DNA of 6,265 bases from Rubrobacter sp. (GTDB taxonomy: Bacteria; Actinomycetota; Rubrobacteria; Rubrobacterales; Rubrobacteraceae), in the NCBI GenBank assembly GCA_016781725.1, contig JADDPU010000633.1:1-6265 (forward strand), written 5' to 3'. The notes under the pieces are model-generated. The model saw nothing but the letters and a program-made list of their open reading frames with translations, was not told the origin of the DNA and made no database searches. The translations under genes and the position numbers were made by a program. This document shows, one piece after another, positions 1-6,265 of this stretch (position 1 is the first letter of the stretch; each line of letters begins with the position of its first letter).

Positions 1-8
1 GTAGAGTT

Positions 9-1130
9 ATGAGTCCAAGCGCCATTGTCGAGGAGCAGGTCTTCACCGAGATCAAGCGCCTCAGCTTCTCTGGGCTCGACGAGATGAGCCTGCTAAGGGA
101 GGTGATCACGCGCCTACAGCGCGTGGTACCGTTCGATGCCTATTGCGGCATTACCATCGATCCTCTGAGCGGGCTTATCACGGGCATGGTCGACGAAGGG
201 CTGGGAGGAGAGGAGGAGGGGCGCTTCTTTTTCGAGCACGTCTACTTCGAGGATGAGGCGCCCGATTTCAACCGGATGGCGCGAGATCGGCAGCCAGTGG
301 CCCTACTCTCCGAAGCCACAGGGGGCAACCTCGAGCGCTCCCTACGTTGGCGGGAGTTGCAGCGTCCTCTGGGCTTGGGGCATGAGGCGCATGGCGTCCT
401 CACCGTAGACCAGGAGGTTTGGGGCGGCATCTGCGCGGTACGGGGGATCGACCGCCCCGACTTTAGCCCCCGCGAAGTCGCCCTCGTGCGTCGTATTGTT
501 CCGCAGGTCAGCGCGGGTCTGAAGGCGGCGATGCTCCGCTCTCGGGCTACTTTCGAGGACGATGGCGACAGTGCCCCTGCAGGAGCAGCCCCAGGGGTGC
601 TGGTCCTCGACCAAAGGGGCTGGGTCTTACACCACACGCAAGCCGCCGAAGCCTGGCTAAAGGACCTCGGGGACCTCGGCCCCGGCTGGCGGGAGGGAGA
701 CGGCCTCCCCGTTGCCGTATGGTCGGCCGTCGGGGCCCTGCGCCGCGCGCTAAGCCCGCAAACCGAGCGCGACCGGGCCAAAGTCCCGCGCGTCTGCGTG
801 CGTGCGAGATCCGGTCGCTGGCTAACCCTGCACGCTTCCATGAGCGAGCCGCGCCAACCGGACGGGTCGGGTGAGACTGTGATAGTCATAGAGCCCGCCG
901 GGCTCAAAGAGATGACGTGGCTCAACACGGCAACCTACGGCCTCAGCCCCAGGGAGGAGGAGGTGGTCGGGCTCGTGGTGCGCGGTGCTTCGACCCGTCA
1001 GATCTCCGAGGCGCTCTACGTCACCGAGGACACGGTCCAAAAGCACCTGCAGAACGTCTTCGGCAAGGTCGGGGTAAGGAGCCGCCAGGCCCTCGTCAAG
1101 CGGCTCTACCTCAACACCATCTTCCCGTAG
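9..1130 (+). CDS. LuxR-family transcriptional regulator with GAF-like sensor region
   Basis: A 373-aa probable cytoplasmic DNA-binding regulator. The C-terminus (about residues 312-368) is a GerE/LuxR helix-turn-helix: it opens with LSPREEEVV, has the recognition-helix pattern VTEDTVQKHLQNVFGKVGV, and ends in an R-S-R segment typical of the family. Residues about 20-175 resemble a GAF-type sensor fold (helical start, a VPFDAYCGITID strand, a closing VWGGICAVRG strand, then DFSPREVALVRRIVPQV helix). Residues about 193-300 begin GVLVLDQRGWVLHHTQAAEAW, which looks PAS-like. No receiver domain or autoinducer-binding motif is visible, so it is neither a classical response regulator nor an obvious quorum sensor; its ligand is unknown. 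The ATG at 9 is the first start in the window, but the frame stays open to the left edge, so a slightly earlier start is possible, and any Shine-Dalgarno is cut off. It converges on the glyoxylate-shunt genes; a functional link is not shown. Confidence 0.9.
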   Translation: MSPSAIVEEQVFTEIKRLSFSGLDEMSLLREVITRLQRVVPFDAYCGITIDPLSGLITGMVDEGLGGEEEGRFFFEHVYFEDEAPDFNRMARDRQPVALLSEATGGNLERSLRWRELQRPLGLGHEAHGVLTVDQEVWGGICAVRGIDRPDFSPREVALVRRIVPQVSAGLKAAMLRSRATFEDDGDSAPAGAAPGVLVLDQRGWVLHHTQAAEAWLKDLGDLGPGWREGDGLPVAVWSAVGALRRALSPQTERDRAKVPRVCVRARSGRWLTLHASMSEPRQPDGSGETVIVIEPAGLKEMTWLNTATYGLSPREEEVVGLVVRGASTRQISEALYVTEDTVQKHLQNVFGKVGVRSRQALVKRLYLNTIFP

Positions 1131-1238
1131 TTCTCCGACACACGCCGCGAGAGGGCTCTCCGTGGCCGGAGTCGCCCGACCTTCCCTACCGGCTGGGACG
1201 TCGTCGTGCGACAGCCGCCCGCGCTGCTACCGGCTCCA

Positions 1239-1255
1239 GACGCTCCCCGAGCGTC
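1239..1255. terminator. Perfect 7-bp hairpin downstream of the LuxR-type gene
   Basis: GACGCTC, loop CCC, GAGCGTC: seven perfect pairs with a three-base loop, about 110 bases past the regulator's stop codon. No run of T follows on either strand, so it is not a standard intrinsic terminator. It may end or stabilise transcripts in the convergent region, or be a protein site. Confidence 0.35.
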
Positions 1256-1261
1256 CACCCA

Positions 1262-1282
1262 CCTCAGGACGCGGCTCTGAGG
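1262..1282. other. Second inverted repeat in the convergent gap
   Basis: CCTCAG and CTGAGG form six perfect pairs around a nine-base loop, seven bases after the hairpin at 1239-1255. Two adjacent dyads between converging transcription units suggest a termination or transcript-end region, but there is no T tract and the role is inferred. Confidence 0.3.
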
Positions 1283-1530
1283 GACTAGCTGATCTTACGG
1301 AAACCTCGGATGTTTCGTCATGGGAGACTTGTCCAAAGAACTAGCCGGAGCGTTTGTTCACTGCGTGTTATGGGCAGCGCCCTACTGCCGGATATCGTCG
1401 ACGTCGTGGCATTTGCCGGGTTCGTTCCTCTTCTTTATGAACCTCGCGGCGTCGCTTCCGGCGTCGGTGGTCGCCTGGACGGAGCCGGAGCTCGATAAAG
1501 AGCTTGCGGAGAGGACGAACGGGCCGGTGC

Positions 1531-1704
1531 CTAGTCGGAGTCCTTGAGGTAGAGTGCGGGATCCCCAGTGGTCATCGACAGCCACTCCGGCTCGCTCTTT
1601 TGCGTCGCGGATCCGGCATCCGCAGCACCGGATATCTGTTCGGCGGCCGATACTTGCGCTTCTTCGTCCGTCCTCCCGGTGGTGCGCTTCGCGTCGGTGT
1701 TCAT
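1531..1704 (-). CDS. Small acidic, probably disordered hypothetical protein downstream of aceA
   Basis: A 57-aa frame starting MNTDAKRTTGRTDEEAQ and ending LSMTTGDPALYLKDSD. I do not recognise a family. It is rich in Asp, Glu, Ser, Thr, Ala and Gly, has no hydrophobic segment, and looks disordered apart from a conserved-looking C-terminal tail with W, L and Y. Codon third positions are mostly G or C, as in the neighbouring genes, which supports real coding. The frame also has an ATG at 1773, but that start lacks a Shine-Dalgarno and would translate through the strong hairpin at 1741-1769. The ATG at 1704 has AAAGGGG at 1715-1721, ten bases upstream, plus GAGAGG directly abutting it. It lies 88 bases past the aceA stop on the same strand, so it may be expressed by read-through past that hairpin. 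It could still be a chance frame. Confidence 0.42.
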   Translation of the reverse strand: MNTDAKRTTGRTDEEAQVSAAEQISGAADAGSATQKSEPEWLSMTTGDPALYLKDSD

Positions 1705-1740
1705 CCTCTCGATACCCCTTTCTCGAGGTCCTTGGCGCCG

Positions 1741-1769
1741 AAGGGGGGCCGGGTCTCCGGCTCCCCCTT
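1741..1769 (-). terminator. GC-rich hairpin after aceA, terminator-like
   Basis: AAGGGGG plus GCCGG (1741-1752) pairs with CCGGC, one bulged T, then CCCCCTT (1757-1769) around a four-base loop: twelve pairs with one bulge. It begins 23 bases past the aceA stop, the expected place for a transcription end. On the minus strand only two T residues follow, so termination may be partial, or the stem may protect the 3' end of the aceA message while letting some transcription continue into the small downstream frame. Confidence 0.6.
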
Positions 1770-1792
1770 CCATCTGTGCAGCCCGATGCCTA

Positions 1793-3073
1793 CTACTTCG
1801 CGAACTGCTGCTCCTCGGTCGAGCCGGTGAGGGCGGTGGTGGAGGCGGCGCCTCCGGCGACGACCTGGGCGACCTCGTCGAAGTAGCCGGCCCCGACCTC
1901 GCGCTGGTGCTTGGTGGCTGTGTAGCCGTGCTCCTCGGCGGCGAACTCGGCCTGCTGCAGCTCCGAGTAGGCGGCCATCCCCCGCTCCCGGTAGTTGCGG
2001 GCGAGCTCGAACATGGAGTAGTTGAGCGCGTGGAAGCCCGCGAGGGTGACGAACTGGAAGCGGTAGCCCATCGCCCCGATCTCCTCCTGGAAGCTCGCTA
2101 TCTCCTCGTCCGAGAGCTTCTTTTTCCAGTTGAAGGACGGCGAGCAGTTGTACGCGAGCAGCTTGCCGGGGAACTTCTCGTGGATGGCCTCGGCAAAGTG
2201 CTTTGCCTGCTCGAGGTCTGGTGTAGAGGTCTCGCACCACACCACGTCGGCGTAGGGCGCGTAGGCGAGGCCGCGCGCGATCGCCTGCTCGATGCCGGGC
2301 TTGACACGGTAGAAGCCCTCCATCGTCCGCTCGCCGGTCAGGAACGGCGCGTCCGCCGGGTCGACGTCGGAGGTGATCAGGTTCGCCGCGTCGGCGTCGG
2401 TGCGCGCGATGATCACGGTCGGAACACCCATCACGTCGGCCGCGAGCCTGGCGGAGACGAGGTTCCTGACCGCCTGGGAGGTCGGGATCAAGACCTTGCC
2501 GCCCATGTGGCCGCACTTTTTCTCTGAGGCCAGCTGGTCCTCGAAGTGGACGCCGGCGGCACCGGCCTCGATCATGGCCTTCATCAGCTCGAAGACGTTG
2601 AGCGCCCCCCCGAACCCGGCCTCGGCGTCGGCGACTATCGGGGCGAACCAGTGGATCCCGTTGCGGTTCTCTGCGTGGTGGATCTGGTCTGCCCGCTGCA
2701 ACGCCTGGTTGATCCTCTTGACCACGTGCGGCACGCTGTTGGCCGGGTACAGGCTCTGGTCCGGGTACATGTGCCCGGCCAGGTTCGCATCAGCCGCCAC
2801 CTGCCAGCCGGAGAGGTAGATCGCCTCCAAACCAGCCTTGACCTGCTGCACCGCCTGGTTCCCCGTCAGAGCCCCAAGCGCCCTGACGAAGGGCCGCTCG
2901 TGCATCAGCCGCCACAGACGCTCGGCTCCCATCCGGGCCAGCGTGTGCTCGATCCTCACCGACCCCCGAAGCCGCGCCACATCATCCGCCGCGTAAGGGC
3001 GCTCGATGCCTTCCCAGCGCTCGCCCTCCCACTCCCGCTCTATCGCGTGCGTCCCGTTCTTCCCGTTCTCCAC
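1793..3073 (-). CDS. aceA: Isocitrate lyase
   Basis: A 426-aa cytoplasmic enzyme of the glyoxylate shunt that cleaves isocitrate to glyoxylate and succinate; known family members are Mg-dependent homotetramers. The length matches bacterial isocitrate lyases (about 428-434 aa). The active-site signature KKCGHM lies at residues 185-190, with the catalytic Cys187. Other family motifs are intact: SGWQVAADAN (88-97), the metal-binding Asp149 in VADAEAGFGG, WCETSTPD around Glu281, the substrate loop NCSPSFNW (309-316) and Thr343 in FVTLAGFH. The start is GTG, fixed by GGAGGAG six bases upstream (in the 3080-3085 region), and the product begins MENGKNGTHAIERE. It ends in tandem TAG TAG stops. It lies 220 bases downstream of aceB on the same strand, with its own promoter candidate in the gap. 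Confidence 0.98.
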   Translation of the reverse strand: MENGKNGTHAIEREWEGERWEGIERPYAADDVARLRGSVRIEHTLARMGAERLWRLMHERPFVRALGALTGNQAVQQVKAGLEAIYLSGWQVAADANLAGHMYPDQSLYPANSVPHVVKRINQALQRADQIHHAENRNGIHWFAPIVADAEAGFGGALNVFELMKAMIEAGAAGVHFEDQLASEKKCGHMGGKVLIPTSQAVRNLVSARLAADVMGVPTVIIARTDADAANLITSDVDPADAPFLTGERTMEGFYRVKPGIEQAIARGLAYAPYADVVWCETSTPDLEQAKHFAEAIHEKFPGKLLAYNCSPSFNWKKKLSDEEIASFQEEIGAMGYRFQFVTLAGFHALNYSMFELARNYRERGMAAYSELQQAEFAAEEHGYTATKHQREVGAGYFDEVAQVVAGGAASTTALTGSTEEQQFAK

Positions 3074-3094
3074 AGTTATCTCCTCCGTGAATCG

Positions 3095-3146
3095 AGCCTG
3101 CCTCTACACCCTGCATTATGCACTTATATACTCACATATGTGCACA
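3095..3146 (-). promoter_or_regulatory. Candidate aceA promoter in a palindrome-rich AT island
   Basis: Within GC-rich surroundings, this stretch is AT-rich. On the minus strand CATAAT (3120-3115) matches five of six bases of a -10 box and sits inside the dyad TGCAT-A-ATGCA (3112-3122). Transcription would start near 3108, giving a leader of about 35 bases. No good -35 box is visible, which suggests activator dependence. At the expected -35 position lie a perfect 10-base palindrome CACATATGTG (3133-3142) and an overlapping perfect 8-base palindrome TGTGCACA (3139-3146), both plausible regulator sites. A TATATA (3125-3130) is an alternative -10. The proposed leader contains GTAGAGGCAGGCT (3107-3095), resembling the leaders of the two upstream genes. 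Confidence 0.5.
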
Positions 3147-3147
3147 C

Positions 3148-3184
3148 CGGGCGCGCTAAACGCCCGTCTCCTTGTTGTCGGGCG
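3148..3184 (-). other. Three-arm alternative hairpin set upstream of aceA
   Basis: CGGGCG (3148-3153), CGCCCG (3161-3166) and CGGGCG (3179-3184) are spaced so that the middle arm can pair perfectly with either outer one (loops of 7 and 12 bases). In a transcript running from aceB into aceA only one hairpin could form at a time. This could be an attenuator-like or RNA-processing feature; it may equally be GC-rich chance. Confidence 0.35.
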
Positions 3185-3212
3185 GGGGTACGTGGCCCAC
3201 GCTCCGCGGCAG

Positions 3213-3258
3213 GAGGACCGGGGCCGGCCGCCTCTTGACTGGGCCGGTCCGGGTCCTC
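3213..3258 (-). terminator. Long imperfect hairpin just after aceB
   Basis: The outer stem GAGGACC (3213-3219) pairs with GGTCCTC (3252-3258), and the inner arms GGGGCCGGCC (3220-3229) and GGGCCGGTCC (3241-3250) pair over most of their length with a bulge, around a loop of about eleven bases. It begins about 36 bases past the aceB stop. No T tract follows on the minus strand, so full intrinsic termination is doubtful. It could cause partial termination or protect the aceB 3' end, giving unequal aceB and aceA levels. Confidence 0.5.
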
Positions 3259-3293
3259 GGGGTCTCTTTGGTGGTCAGGATGCTCTCTCCCGC

Positions 3294-4901
<1,608 letters not shown>

Positions 4902-4904
4902 GGC

Positions 4905-4922
4905 CCTTAGCCCCTCTCTACC
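4905..4922 (-). repeat. Purine-rich leader repeat, copy 2 (before aceB)
   Basis: On the minus strand this reads GGTAGAGAGGGGCTAAGG and ends three bases before the aceB start codon. It differs at a single position from the copy at 5202-5219 before the 69-aa gene. It contains the purine-rich ribosome-binding segment, but the identity extends well beyond a Shine-Dalgarno into GGTAGAGAG and the GCTAAGG block. Confidence 0.7.
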
Positions 4923-4936
4923 GCTTCCAGAGTCAG

Positions 4937-4947
4937 GCTACTGTAGC
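4937..4947. other. Short dyad upstream of aceB
   Basis: GCTAC, central T, GTAGC: five perfect pairs in the 82-base gap between the 69-aa gene and aceB, about 36 bases upstream of the aceB start. It may be a small operator; the single-base loop argues against an RNA hairpin. No good promoter hexamers accompany it. Confidence 0.25.
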
Positions 4948-4983
4948 AAGCCACGGCGTCCGACGCTTGGAGCAAAGAGACGC

Positions 4984-5193
4984 CTACGCCGCAGTCCGCC
5001 CCTCCCGAGCGGCCTCCCGCGCAATCCTCTGCACGTAGACGATGCACGAGGTCGGCACGCAACGCCACCTGTAGAGGACCCGGTACTCCTCAAACCCTAT
5101 CCGCACCTGCGTCCCTATGGTCGGAGCCTCCTCCTCGTAACGGCGCTCCAAGATCTCCTCCGTCTGCGGGTCCCTGTACTGAACCGGGATCAT
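4984..5193 (-). CDS. 69-aa hypothetical protein leading the glyoxylate-shunt block
   Basis: I do not recognise a family. The protein (MIPVQYRDPQTEEILERRYEE to EAAREGRTAA) is charged, with an Asp/Glu-rich first third, a middle of alternating hydrophobic residues that looks like beta strands (TQVRIGFEEYRVLYRWRCV), two cysteines (in WRCVPTSC) and an Arg/Ala-rich helical tail. There is no signal peptide or membrane segment. It is very likely real: AAGGAGG lies exactly five bases before the ATG (5199-5205), the best ribosome-binding site in the window, and a promoter candidate sits at 5228-5257. It is the first gene of the minus-strand block, 82 bases before aceB, and diverges from the LysR-type regulator by 114 bases. 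This placement suggests co-expression with the shunt enzymes; a role in their regulation or assembly is speculation. Confidence 0.8.
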   Translation of the reverse strand: MIPVQYRDPQTEEILERRYEEEAPTIGTQVRIGFEEYRVLYRWRCVPTSCIVYVQRIAREAAREGRTAA

Positions 5194-5201
5194 CTCGGCC
5201 T

Positions 5202-5219
5202 CCTTAGCCTCTCTCTACC
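5202..5219 (-). repeat. Purine-rich leader repeat, copy 1 (before the 69-aa gene)
   Basis: On the minus strand this reads GGTAGAGAGAGGCTAAGG, matching the copy before aceB at 17 of 18 positions. It spans the predicted transcript start (near 5221) through part of the ribosome-binding site. The aceA leader has a shorter relative, GTAGAGGCAGGCT (3107-3095). Confidence 0.7.
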
Positions 5220-5227
5220 TTGCGAGC

Positions 5228-5257
5228 AAGATAACAACCCTCTTGCTATCAGTCCAA
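5228..5257 (-). promoter_or_regulatory. Candidate promoter of the 69-aa gene and shunt block
   Basis: On the minus strand a -35-like TTGGAC (5257-5252) is followed after 18 bases by TATCTT (5233-5228), preceded by TG one base away, i.e. an extended -10 (TGTTATCTT). Transcription would start near 5221, giving a leader of about 28 bases that contains the AAGGAGG site. The match to consensus is moderate, but the spacing and leader length fit well. Confidence 0.5.
5230..5250. promoter_or_regulatory. Inverted repeat, candidate LysR-type operator
   Basis: GATAACAA (5230-5237), a five-base spacer, and TTGCTATC (5243-5250) form an inverted repeat with seven of eight pairs matching. An outer dyad GCAAG/CTTGC (5226-5246) overlaps it. 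LysR-family proteins bind interrupted dyads of about this size between divergent genes. The exact T-N11-A core is not met because the mismatch falls at that position. The site overlaps the -10/spacer of the leftward promoter and the -35 of the rightward one. Confidence 0.5.
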
Positions 5258-5271
5258 TTGTTTGCTTGAAT
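5243..5271 (+). promoter_or_regulatory. Candidate lysR-type gene promoter
   Basis: TTGCTA (5243-5248) and TTGAAT (5266-5271), each matching four of six consensus bases, are separated by an ideal 17 bases. The start would be near 5278-5280, leaving a 28-base leader with GGGAGG. The -35 lies in the right arm of the inverted repeat, which suggests autoregulation. The promoter is weak and tentative. Confidence 0.4.
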
Positions 5272-5307
5272 TAACGTCATAGAGGAAATTTATATCGGGA
5301 GGTGCAG

Positions 5308-6265
5308 GTGCTCTTCGGGCAGTTGGAGTGTTTTCTCGCGGTGGCGCGGTTAGGGAATCTGAGCCGGGCGGCCGAGGAGATGTTCCTGACGCAGCCGACG
5401 CTCACGGCGCGGTTGAAGGCGCTTGAGGAGGAGGTTGGAGACCGGCTCTTCGTGAGGACGAGCCGGGGGATGCGGCTTACGGACGCGGGCAGGGAGCTCT
5501 TGCCCTATGCGGAGAGGACTCTTAGCAACTTCGAGGAGGGGAAGCGCCGGTTGGAGGAGCTCAGGGGGGCTTCGGGGGGTCGGCTCTTGATCGGGGCTTC
5601 GCCCGGCGTAGGGACTTACGCTCTGCCCGGGCTTTTGGAGAGGTTTGCGGCGGCTTATCCGCGGGTCTCCGTCTCGGTGAGGACGGGCCATTCGGAGGAG
5701 ATCCTGGAGATGACCCTCAAGGAGGAGGTGCAGCTCGGGCTGACGCGGGCGATGCGCCACCCGGAGATAGAGAGCTTGCGCCTGTATGACGACGAGCTTG
5801 TCCTGGTCGTAGACCCTGGCCACCGGTTCACCCGCAAGGGCTCGGCCGAGCTCGCCGAGATCGGGGAGGAGCAGATCATCTTCTTCGACCACGACTCGAG
5901 CTACTTCGAGCAGACGCACGCCCTGTTCCGCAACGCCGGCTTCAGGGAGCTCAGGACGATGGAGGTTGACAACATCGAGGCGGCCAAGAGGATGGTCGAG
6001 CACCGGCTCGGGGTAGCCTTCCTGCCCCGCACGGCCATCGTGAGGTCCGTCGCGGCCGGGAACCTCGTCCTGATCCCGGTCTCAGAGAACCCCGAGATGA
6101 CCCGCACCATCGTCGCCCTCAAGCGCAGGGATACCCCGGCGAGCGGCCCCGTAGCCGCCTTCCTCGAGGTCGCGAGCACGCTCGGCGAAGCGCAGGACAG
6201 GGCCGAGCTCTCCCCCACCCTGGCTACCGAGTTCGAGAACCTCCAGCTTATAGACCTGTTCACGT
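5308..6265 (+). CDS. LysR-family transcriptional regulator (3' end beyond window)
   Basis: An open frame of 319 codons that runs off the right edge; LysR regulators are about 300-330 aa, so most of the protein is present. The N-terminal winged helix-turn-helix (residues 1-60) reads LECFLAVARLGNLSRAAEEM, then LTQPTLTARLKALEEEVGDR, then LFVRTSRGMRLTDAGRELLP, the classical family pattern. A linker helix follows, and from about residue 90 (GGRLLIGASPGVGTYALPGL) a periplasmic-binding-protein-like effector domain (LPGLLERFAAAYPRVSVSV; later VEHRLGVAFLPRTAI). The effector is not identifiable. The GTG at 5308 is chosen because GGGAGG (5297-5302) lies five bases upstream; the in-frame GTG at 5302 would overlap that site. 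The gene is divergent from the glyoxylate-shunt block, so it is a likely regulator of aceB and aceA, but this is inferred from position only. Confidence 0.95.
   Translation, partial: MLFGQLECFLAVARLGNLSRAAEEMFLTQPTLTARLKALEEEVGDRLFVRTSRGMRLTDAGRELLPYAERTLSNFEEGKRRLEELRGASGGRLLIGASPGVGTYALPGLLERFAAAYPRVSVSVRTGHSEEILEMTLKEEVQLGLTRAMRHPEIESLRLYDDELVLVVDPGHRFTRKGSAELAEIGEEQIIFFDHDSSYFEQTHALFRNAGFRELRTMEVDNIEAAKRMVEHRLGVAFLPRTAIVRSVAAGNLVLIPVSENPEMTRTIVALKRRDTPASGPVAAFLEVASTLGEAQDRAELSPTLATEFENLQLIDLFT

Larger units (their letters stand above)
1131..1530. other. Intergenic stretch without a convincing gene
   Basis: About 400 bases between the stop of the LuxR-type regulator and the end of the converging minus-strand block. 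Short overlapping open frames exist on both strands (for example plus-strand starts at 1310 and 1320 and a minus-strand frame across 1382-1585), but none has a Shine-Dalgarno site, a recognisable domain or a clear codon-usage preference. One plus-strand frame reads a hydrophobic run (FLFFMNLAASLPASVVAW, about 1430-1480) that could be a remnant of a membrane protein, though I cannot identify it. The visible structure is a set of inverted repeats at 1239-1255 and 1262-1282. A decayed gene is possible. Confidence 0.6.

Noticed and set aside
1310..1547. Overlapping 62-aa and 75-aa plus-strand frames starting at 1310 and 1320
   Set aside because: No ribosome-binding site, no recognisable domain, and two frames compete over the same bases; kept only as a possible remnant in the gap description.
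1705..1773. Upstream ATG at 1773 extending the 57-aa protein to 80 aa
   Set aside because: No Shine-Dalgarno before it, an Arg/Gly/Pro-rich extension, and it would read through the strong hairpin at 1741-1769.
1701..2516. 271-aa minus-strand open frame overlapping aceA
   Set aside because: An Arg-rich frame-shifted reading of isocitrate lyase; not a real gene.
1568..2527. 319-aa open frame on the plus strand, antisense to aceA
   Set aside because: Its sequence is a low-complexity Gly/Val/Arg/Leu pattern typical of the complement of a high-GC gene, and aceA on the other strand has every catalytic motif.
5291..5296. TATATC as the -10 box of the LysR-type gene
   Set aside because: It would place the transcript start near 5303, downstream of the GGGAGG ribosome-binding site that defines the GTG start.
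5350..6003. 217-aa minus-strand frame antisense to the LysR-type gene
   Set aside because: The plus-strand LysR frame is unmistakable; this is its complement shadow.

Overview
This GC-rich window carries five or six genes. It looks like a chromosomal stretch from an actinobacterium-like, high-GC bacterium. A Rubrobacter-type organism is my best guess, based on general composition, frequent GTG starts and a GAF/LuxR regulator next to metabolic genes. That is inference and no marker gene here settles it.

Layout from left to right: (1) a plus-strand regulator with a GAF-like sensor region and a C-terminal LuxR/GerE helix-turn-helix (9-1130); (2) a ~400-base stretch with no convincing gene but several perfect inverted repeats (1131-1530); (3) a minus-strand block, read right to left, of a 69-aa conserved-looking hypothetical protein (5193-4984), malate synthase A (aceB, 4901-3294), isocitrate lyase (aceA, 3073-1793), a terminator-like hairpin (1769-1741) and a possible 57-aa acidic protein (1704-1531); (4) a plus-strand LysR-family regulator (5308 to beyond the right edge), divergent from the block.

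AceA and AceB are the two dedicated enzymes of the glyoxylate shunt: isocitrate is split to glyoxylate and succinate, and glyoxylate plus acetyl-CoA gives malate, which allows growth on acetate or fatty acids. Both have intact signatures and catalytic residues. The LysR regulator shares a 114-base divergent promoter region with the block. That region holds a near-perfect 8+8 inverted repeat overlapping a proposed promoter on each strand, the usual geometry of a LysR regulator that controls its neighbour and itself. The 220-base aceB-aceA gap has its own AT-rich, palindrome-dense promoter candidate and strong hairpins, so aceA may be expressed partly independently.

The most unusual signal is a purine-rich leader element repeated ahead of the 69-aa gene and aceB (17 of 18 bases identical) and in weaker form ahead of aceA. 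I see no mobile element, CRISPR array, tRNA or rRNA, and no clear evidence of an undescribed multi-gene system. The less-described parts are the two small proteins bracketing the shunt genes and the leader and operator architecture.
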